Assembly: GCA_036266995.1 (NCBI GenBank)
Contig: DATAWX010000010.1
Coordinates: forward strand, 1-11,242
DNA length: 11,242 nucleotides
Source of the DNA: GCA-003244245 sp036266995
Lineage (GTDB): Bacteria > Actinomycetota > Actinomycetes > Mycobacteriales > Pseudonocardiaceae
Reading direction: 5' to 3'
A program made the translations under genes and the position numbers. Positions 5,452 through 11,242 of this stretch are shown here, piece after piece (the stretch's first letter is position 1; every line of letters begins with the position of its first letter). The notes below the pieces were generated by a model. That model saw only the letters and a program-made list of their open reading frames with translations. It was not told the DNA's origin and ran no database searches.

Positions 5452-7143
5452 GTGGCGGTGACGTGGCCAACCCTCGACACCCCGACCGGCGACGCGCGGT
5501 CACCGCGGGATGGCGCGGACCCGGTGGCCGAGGCGTTCCGAGTCTGGATGCAGACATGCGCGGGATCCGGGTGGGTCGCCGCCACCGGTGCCGAGCTCGT
5601 CGAGGTCGCCGCGGCCGGTGCGCGCGTCACGGTTGATCCGGTGCGGGCGGTGTGGTCGGTACCCGCCTACCGGGCCGCGGCCATGGACGGCATCGCGGTA
5701 CAGGCCGCCAGCACGAGCATCGCGACACCGCAGCGACCTGCCCGGTTGCTACCCGGGGAGTTCGACCTCGTTGACACCGGCGACTTGATGCCTGACGGGC
5801 GCGACGCCGTGATCATGCGCGAACACGTCGGGCACCTCGACGACGGTGCTGTAGAGATTGACAATTCCGTCGCGCCCGGTCGCCACGTCCGCGCCATCGG
5901 CGAGGACATCCAGGGTGGGAGGGTTCTGCTGCCGGCTGGTCACCGCATCCGGCCGGTTGACATGGCCGCATTGGCCGCTGCCGGTCACCGCTACGTCCAG
6001 GTCCGGCCCCGACCGGTTGTGGCCATCCTGGCGACCGGGGATGAGGTGCGGTCGGTCGGTTCGGTACTCGCGCCGGGCGAGGTGCTCGACACGAACTCGC
6101 TGATGCTCGCGGGGATGGCCGAGGAAGCCGGTAGCAAGGCCCTGCGGCTACCCATCGCCCCTGACCAGCCGGATGAGCTCGCCCAAGCCGTGGTGGCTGC
6201 GGCGCACCATGCCGATGTCGTGCTAGTGATCGCCGGTTCGAGCACCGGCCGCGACGATCACACCGCTGCGGTCGTGCGCCGCCTCGGCCTCGTCGCGGTG
6301 CATGGCGTGGCGATCCGGCCCGGGCATCCGGTACTGCTGGGAGTGCTGTCCGGCCAGCGCCCGGTACCGGTGGTCGGAGTGCCGGGCTACCCGGCCTCCG
6401 CCGAACGCGCGTTCACGTGCTTCGTGTTGCCCCTGCTCCGTATCATGCTCGGGACGGGAGTACTCGGGATCAGGGGATCGGCCGGCGACGGGTTGCCAGC
6501 CCGGTTGGCCTGCGCGGTGAGCTCGGCCGAGCACCTAGACGAGTACCTGCGTCTGCGGCTCGCCCGCATCATCGACCCCCGCACCGGCCGGGAGGCTCTG
6601 GTGGCCGCCCCGCTGCAGCGCGGCGCCGGCGCGCTGAACGCAATGATCCAAACCGAAGCGGTCCTGCGCATCCCCGTCGGAACGACCGGATTCCCCGCGG
6701 GCGCCGAGGTACGTCCCGTCCCGGTTGCCGATGCCGCGTTCGCAACGGCAACCACAATCATCAACGGCCTGCGCTCGCCGGCAACAGATGCCCTCCTGGA
6801 ATTGCGCCACGATCAGCTGCCCCAGGGATCACTGCACTGGACCGAGGTCAGCGTCCAAGACGCCACCGACGCACTGGCGACTGGCTTGTGCCATGCGGTC
6901 GCGCTGGAGCAGCACTGCAGTGCCGGCGGTGATACAGCGGATCCCATCGCTGCACTCGCCGGGCGCATCGGTGAGCTCACCGTCATCGAGATCGCCCGAA
7001 CCGGCTCGACCAACGAGGTGCTCGTGGTGCCGGCACTCGCCTCCTACACCCAGCCGATCGCGGCACTGCGGGCAGTGCTGCGCTCCACAGCCTTCCAGCG
7101 TCGACTGCAAGGTGTGTCTCAGGCCAGTTTCGGGCGCCAGTGA
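5452..7143 (+). CDS. moeA: MoeA molybdopterin molybdenumtransferase fused to a PBP-like domain
   Basis: MoeA inserts molybdate (or tungstate) into adenylylated molybdopterin, the last common step of molybdenum cofactor synthesis, in the cytoplasm. This 563-residue protein has the MoeA N-terminal domains (about 25-180) with AMDGIAV (Asp79) and DTGDLMPDGRDAVIMRE (Thr109), the MoCF nucleotide-type domain (about 182-325) with ATGDEV (Glu198), AGSSTGRDDHT (261-271) and VPGYPASA (Pro311, Pro314), and domain IV to about 425. Plain MoeA is about 400 residues and ends there. The remaining 130 residues (GLRSPATDALLEL through IAALRAVLRSTAFQRRLQGV) look like the periplasmic-binding-protein-like domain fused to MoeA in some anaerobes and archaea (PF12727-type). 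AGSSTG instead of the usual GGVSVG is also typical of that fused subgroup. Catalytic residues appear intact. It is divergent from the molybdo-enzyme, so a dedicated metal-insertion role is likely but inferred. Confidence 0.88.
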   Translation: MAVTWPTLDTPTGDARSPRDGADPVAEAFRVWMQTCAGSGWVAATGAELVEVAAAGARVTVDPVRAVWSVPAYRAAAMDGIAVQAASTSIATPQRPARLLPGEFDLVDTGDLMPDGRDAVIMREHVGHLDDGAVEIDNSVAPGRHVRAIGEDIQGGRVLLPAGHRIRPVDMAALAAAGHRYVQVRPRPVVAILATGDEVRSVGSVLAPGEVLDTNSLMLAGMAEEAGSKALRLPIAPDQPDELAQAVVAAAHHADVVLVIAGSSTGRDDHTAAVVRRLGLVAVHGVAIRPGHPVLLGVLSGQRPVPVVGVPGYPASAERAFTCFVLPLLRIMLGTGVLGIRGSAGDGLPARLACAVSSAEHLDEYLRLRLARIIDPRTGREALVAAPLQRGAGALNAMIQTEAVLRIPVGTTGFPAGAEVRPVPVADAAFATATTIINGLRSPATDALLELRHDQLPQGSLHWTEVSVQDATDALATGLCHAVALEQHCSAGGDTADPIAALAGRIGELTVIEIARTGSTNEVLVVPALASYTQPIAALRAVLRSTAFQRRLQGVSQASFGRQ

Positions 7144-7167
7144 TCACCGCAATATACTCATCTGCCG

Positions 7168-7311
7168 ATGAGTGACGGTCGGAGGACCTTTGGGTTGGAC
7201 GTCGTAGCAATGCGAGTGCCGAGGTCCGGCCCAGCACAAATCAACTCCGTATGGCCTGACAAATTTGAACGCGTCGGTTCTGTTGACGAGCTGGACCTGG
7301 CGCCTGACTAG
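7168..7311 (+). CDS. Possible 47-residue small protein, unrecognised
   Basis: An ATG-initiated frame of 47 codons ends at TAG 7309-7311, between the convergent ends of moeA and glnA. The product begins MSDGRRTFGL and ends with an acidic VGSVDELDLAPD tail. It has no recognisable domain, no good ribosome-binding site, and third-position GC (about 62%) lower than its neighbours. A 6-bp hairpin, ACTCAT-CTGCCG-ATGAGT (7156-7173), covers the start codon. It could be chance or gene debris. Confidence 0.2.
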   Translation: MSDGRRTFGLDVVAMRVPRSGPAQINSVWPDKFERVGSVDELDLAPD

Positions 7312-7423
7312 CGCAGGGATCAACGATCTCGCTCGCCACCGGTTCGCATGACGCAACTGCACATCTGGTGACGGTCTGGTTATGGATCCCGCAACTCGAA
7401 GCTGCAGTCAGGCGTCTCGGTGA

Positions 7424-8848
<1,425 letters not shown>

Positions 8849-8857
8849 CGTCCTTCG

Positions 8858-8863
8858 CTCCTT
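8858..8863 (-). promoter_or_regulatory. glnA: Ribosome binding site that fixes the glnA start at 8848
   Basis: AAGGAG on the minus strand is 9 nt from the ATG. A second GAAGGA only 2 nt from the ATG is too close to be used for it. Confidence 0.75.
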
Positions 8864-8928
8864 CGTGCGCACTGGAGTATGGATCGGAGTACTAGATCAG
8901 CTCACTATGACAACCGTAAGTGGCCTAT

Positions 8929-8966
8929 GTTGCCCAACTGTCACCCGGATGTGTGGCAAAGGTTAC
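8929..8966 (-). promoter_or_regulatory. GlnR-type operator upstream of glnA
   Basis: Read toward glnA the sequence is GTAAC-n6-CACAC-n6-GTGAC-n6-GCAAC, the a1-b1-a2-b2 layout of actinobacterial GlnR boxes (gTnAC-n6-GaAAC twice). Both a-sites match fully; b2 matches four of five and b1 two of five. It lies 81-118 bp upstream of the start codon. GlnR is known to control glnA in Streptomyces, Amycolatopsis and mycobacteria; binding here is inferred. MtrA can recognise similar sites. Confidence 0.7.
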
Positions 8967-9489
8967 GAGGCTGGTGGGGGCCGAGGCTAACCCGTCGGGC
9001 GGCAGGCACTGTTGCGTTAGGGAAAGGGCACGCACCGTCGCCGGTGTACCGGTACAGGGTCGGGAGTCCGGTACTGTACGACGAGAGGGCACCGGGGAAA
9101 CCCTGCGCAAACGCACGGTCGAGACCCTCGCCGAGCTCACCCCCAAGAAGCCCAGATCGCCCGCCGCCCGACTGCCTGACCGCGCAGCTCGACCGCCACG
9201 ACAATGCGTGGTCATGCCGCGAGTCGCGCGGGTAGCGGCACAGACCGTGCCCGAGTGGCTGGTGGAGGCGCGCGGTGGGGCCCGCGCCCCCAACATGCTG
9301 TCCAACCGATTCTGCCCGCCGCGGCCGCCGGGTTCGGTGGACAGATCAGCGCAGCCGAGTGTCCGCGCGCTCGGTGTCTGGATAGGGTTCCCTACTGAAC
9401 AGCCAGATCAACCTGGGTGGGCGCTGCCGGGCGTGGCGGCGACGTCGGTCATTTCCAGCGGAAGTGCACGAAGATCCGGCCGAAGTTAG
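8967..9489. other. Unassigned stretch between the glnA operator and the flavoprotein fragment
   Basis: No gene can be supported. A plus-strand frame from 8920 to 9489 (189 codons) contains one better stretch, ETLRKRTVETLAELTPKK near 9100-9150, that faintly recalls the N-terminus of some IS1634-like transposases. The rest is low-complexity, Arg/Pro-rich sequence of the kind seen in shadow frames. The minus strand has only similar frames. Decayed mobile-element remains are plausible. Confidence 0.3.
9045..9079. promoter_or_regulatory. Composite palindrome/direct repeat, candidate operator
   Basis: TGTACCGGTACA (9045-9056) is a perfect 12-bp palindrome. CCGGTAC recurs at 9049-9055 and 9068-9074, 19 bp apart, and TGTAC recurs at 9045-9049 and 9075-9079. 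This arrangement looks like paired protein-binding half sites, but no convincing gene begins downstream. Confidence 0.3.
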
Positions 9490-9759
9490 CTGACCATCGA
9501 CAGCCTGCCTGACCGCTGTTTCGATCTCGTCGTCGTGGGTGGTGGGCCGGCCGGTCTGGCGGCTGCGGTCTATGGCGCCTCCGAGGGGCTGCGAACGCTG
9601 GGAGTCGAGATGGTAGCCGCGGGCGGCCAGGCCGGGGCCAGTTCACGGATCGAGAACTGTGCCCGTGGGGACCGTTTCCCCGGCGGGTGGTATGGCTGTG
9701 GGGGGACCGAGCGTGGGCGGCCGGAGTTCGGCGCCACCTCCTGCGGGTCGCCGGTGTGA
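9490..9759 (+). pseudogene. N-terminal fragment of a thioredoxin-reductase-like FAD protein
   Basis: After a TAG at 9487, the frame reads SLPDRCFDLVVVGGGPAGLAAAV, with the GxGxxG dinucleotide fold for FAD, then YGASEGLRTLGVEM and AAGGQAGASSRIEN. This is characteristic of thioredoxin-reductase-like flavoproteins that often carry an N-terminal cyclic-nucleotide-binding domain. The expected continuation, YxGFPxGISGxEL, is replaced by an unrelated CARGDRFPGGW string, and the frame stops at 9757-9759. The redox-active CxxC and the NADPH domain are missing, as is any upstream domain. About 55 genuine residues remain of roughly 300 or more. It is a dead relic, another sign that this flank is decaying. 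Confidence 0.78.
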
Positions 9760-9902
9760 GCACTTCTACCGCGGCGCCACGCGATGGCGTAGTACGTTCA
9801 TGGTTAGTAATGGTCTGCGTACTGTTCGTCAGCTGTGCTCGGTGTCGCGCGCCGTCCACTACCTAGCCGGTAACGCGTCAAGCGCAAGGGTGATGACAAG
9901 TT

Positions 9903-10529
9903 GTGACAACGCCGCAGCGGTCATCAGCGAAGAGGCGTGGTCCACCTGTGACGGGCTGTCTGCTCTTCCTCGGTCTGGTCTTCGGCTCGCAACCGGCGTC
10001 CCTGTTTGGAGCCGGCGCGCCCAGCACGCCGAGCAATGACGCCGTAGCGTTGCTGACGGTGGCGTTACCCGCAACGGCTTCGCCTGCTGACCGACAGGCC
10101 GCCTTCGCGGTGCTAACCGCGAACATTGCTCACTACCGGAGGATCTTCGAGCAAGGCCGGGCCATCATCGGCCAGGCGCAGCACGCCAACGGTGAGGAGG
10201 GCTCGGGGGCGATGGAGGATCCGACCTCCGCCGCCGCACGGTTCCGGGACTATCGCAAAAACTCGAACCCAGAGCGTGACATGAGTTTCCTAGATGCATT
10301 CAGGCGGGCCGATAAGCACTTCGCGACGGATAACGAACCACGGGCAATCCGTGACTGGGTGGATGACATGAGCTTTCTGCATGACGACTTGGGTCGGTGG
10401 GTGCACGTCGCTGTCGACTACCAACTTTCAGCCAGCACGTCGCGATCCGATTTAGACGCTGCCGCCGAGACGGTGCATCAGGACCTGGGGAAGGCTGAAG
10501 CGGACGCAAGCGCGGTCCAGCGGGGTTGA
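9903..10529 (+). CDS. Probable exported or membrane-anchored protein of unknown function
   Basis: I do not recognise this 208-residue protein. The N-terminus has a basic n-region (RSSAKRR, residues 6-12) and a hydrophobic core (about 16-36, with CLLFLGLVF) ending near AGA-PS, which fits a Sec signal peptide or an N-terminal anchor. The mature part looks helical and rich in charged residues, with VLTANIAHYRRIFEQGRAII, RFRDYRKN, FLDAFRRADKHF and RDWVDDMSFLHDDLGRWVHVAV, and a hydrophilic C-terminus. Cys19 is not in a lipobox, since the hydrophobic stretch follows it. The GTG at 9903 is the first start after two in-frame TGA codons; AAGGG lies 12 nt upstream. A GTG at 9948 would remove the basic n-region and is less likely. 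A hairpin 13 bp after the stop may end the transcript. No operon partner is visible. Confidence 0.65.
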   Translation: MTTPQRSSAKRRGPPVTGCLLFLGLVFGSQPASLFGAGAPSTPSNDAVALLTVALPATASPADRQAAFAVLTANIAHYRRIFEQGRAIIGQAQHANGEEGSGAMEDPTSAAARFRDYRKNSNPERDMSFLDAFRRADKHFATDNEPRAIRDWVDDMSFLHDDLGRWVHVAVDYQLSASTSRSDLDAAAETVHQDLGKAEADASAVQRG

Positions 10530-10542
10530 GAAACTTTAGGCA

Positions 10543-10572
10543 TGATGGGTCGACCAGCCTGGGTCGTCATCA
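10543..10572 (+). terminator. Candidate terminator hairpin after the exported-protein gene
   Basis: TGATG and CATCA form the outer arms, and CGACC with GGTCG the inner arms, with a small asymmetric internal bulge. It starts 13 bp after the stop at 10529. No T-tract follows, so it may be a U-less or Rho-assisted terminator. Confidence 0.35.
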
Positions 10573-10652
10573 CGTGGTGTGAGCGTTGGCAACTGGGTGT
10601 CATGGCCCCACGTCGGCCCCACACAAGATCACCTGGACTAGGCCAAGATCCA

Positions 10653-10673
10653 CTGCGGTGGCTAAAGCCGCAG
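10653..10673 (-). terminator. Candidate terminator hairpin after tRNA-Lys
   Basis: CTGCGG and CCGCAG pair around a 9-nt loop, 22 bp beyond the 3' end of the minus-strand tRNA. There is no clear T-tract. Position is the main argument. Confidence 0.35.
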
Positions 10674-10694
10674 CTCAACGCCTTATTGATGTTG

Positions 10695-10767
10695 TGGGCC
10701 GCCTGGGGGTCGAACCCAGAACCCAAGGATTAAAAGTCCTTTGCTCTGCCAGTTGAGCTAACGGCCC
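10695..10767 (-). tRNA. tRNA-Lys, anticodon TTT
   Basis: The minus strand folds into a complete 73-nt cloverleaf: acceptor GGGCCGT with GCGGCCC (one G-U pair) plus discriminator A; D-arm GCTC/GAGC; anticodon stem AAGGA/TCCTT with loop CTTTTAA, so anticodon TTT decodes AAA and AAG; T-arm CTGGG-TTCGACC-CCCAG. The CCA end is not encoded and must be added by the nucleotidyltransferase. It appears intact. Confidence 0.96.
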
Positions 10768-11176
10768 CGCGCGCTGATCGTAGCCAACCCGGCATCGCGG
10801 CTGGTGGCAGGTGGACGGCGCGGGGCGAACAGGGTTCCTCTTGACGCCGCGTTGAGCACAGGAGCCCGATCGGAGCACGTTACGTGAGGGCTCGGCCGGC
10901 AGCAGCCCGGCGACGCTGCGAGGCCTGGCACGTGGCGCGAGCGATCCGCGCACCAGCTGGCTCCTTTCGAGCCCGCCGATGGGCGAATCGATCTTGCGAT
11001 CTCGGTCGACGTCACGCTCGGGATCGCCCTGTCGGCCCCGGGTGATATGGCTGGCGGAGCCGACCAACCCTGTCGAGATGAGCGAGCGATTGCTTACGGA
11101 CGGCACCGTCAACTTGCTGAAGTTGTCTGGCGGACGGGCATGGCTGGATCGGGTGGGTCGGTCTGCGGGGCCCGTG
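10768..11176. other. Unassigned 409-bp stretch upstream of tRNA-Lys
   Basis: It should contain the tRNA promoter on its left side, but I see no clear -35/-10 pair. Open frames on both strands are Arg/Pro-rich and resemble no family. A plus-strand frame with RIDLAISVDVTLGIALSAPG (near 10980-11040) looks somewhat protein-like but has no start or domain. Confidence 0.4.
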
Positions 11177-11242
11177 TCAGGCCGCTGTGGCTGTGCCGGT
11201 GACCTCGTTCCAGGTGGTGAATCGGTCGGTCATTTCGTGTCG
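11177..11242 (-). CDS. C-terminal end of an unidentified ORF, cut by the window edge
   Basis: Reading leftward from the right edge, the frame gives RHEMTDRFTTWNEVTGTATAA and stops at TGA (11179-11177). Only 21 residues are visible, so no function can be assigned. The frame is open to the edge and could be a short chance frame. Confidence 0.3.
   Translation of the reverse strand, partial: RHEMTDRFTTWNEVTGTATAA

Noticed and set aside
8849..8872. Extended glnA start at GTG 8872
   Set aside because: The added residues are encoded by the ribosome-binding region, and type I glutamine synthetases start as MF-x-x from the ATG at 8848.
9948..9960. Lipobox-like VTGC in the exported protein
   Set aside because: The hydrophobic stretch comes after the cysteine rather than before it, so it cannot be a lipoprotein signal.
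10542..10733. Plus-strand 63-codon frame ending WGSNPEPKD
   Set aside because: Its end is the antisense of tRNA-Lys, a well-known source of spurious proteins with this ending; the rest has no support.
10675..11112. Minus-strand 145-codon frame
   Set aside because: It runs through the tRNA in the same direction (LAQLAEQRTFNPWVLGSTPRRP), the classic false translation of a tRNA gene.

Overview
The window comes from a high-GC actinobacterium. Family resemblance of the glutamine synthetase, the actinobacterial TraR/DksA protein and the GlnR-style operators all point that way. The order Pseudonocardiales/Mycobacteriales is a guess; no species is claimed.

Layout. Bases 1-603 are gene debris: an internal piece of gltB (glutamate synthase large subunit) is joined out of frame to the C-terminus of a SAM-dependent methyltransferase that also carries a frameshift. 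Bases 721-1909 are a complete-looking insertion sequence with 20-bp terminal inverted repeats (one mismatch) and an intact DD(34)E transposase. After about 350 unassigned bases comes a minus-strand TraR/DksA zinc-finger protein (2260-2670). The core is a divergent molybdenum pair: a 720-residue cytoplasmic DMSO-reductase-family molybdo/tungsto-enzyme with one [4Fe-4S] cluster and a cysteine at the metal-ligand position (2953-5115, minus), and a MoeA fused to a periplasmic-binding-protein-like domain (5452-7143, plus). Next is glnA, type I glutamine synthetase with its adenylylation tyrosine (7424-8848, minus). The right side holds unassigned sequence, a broken FAD/thioredoxin-reductase-like fragment (9490-9759), a probable exported protein of unknown function (9903-10529), tRNA-Lys(TTT) on the minus strand (10695-10767), more unassigned sequence, and the C-terminal end of an unknown minus-strand ORF at the right edge.

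How it may work together. glnA is preceded by a textbook-spaced GlnR-type array (four 5-mers, each separated by 6 bp). A similar 11-bp-phased GTNAC array lies upstream of the molybdo-enzyme, at exactly the same distance (81-118 bp) from its start codon. This suggests, by inference, that the molybdo-enzyme is under the same OmpR-family nitrogen regulator as glnA. The neighbouring MoeA fusion would insert metal into its pterin cofactor. No electron-transfer subunits, Tat signal or membrane anchor are encoded next to the enzyme, so its substrate and electron partner are open. The nitrogen-linked, stand-alone molybdo/tungsto-enzyme with its own MoeA fusion is the most interesting item here.
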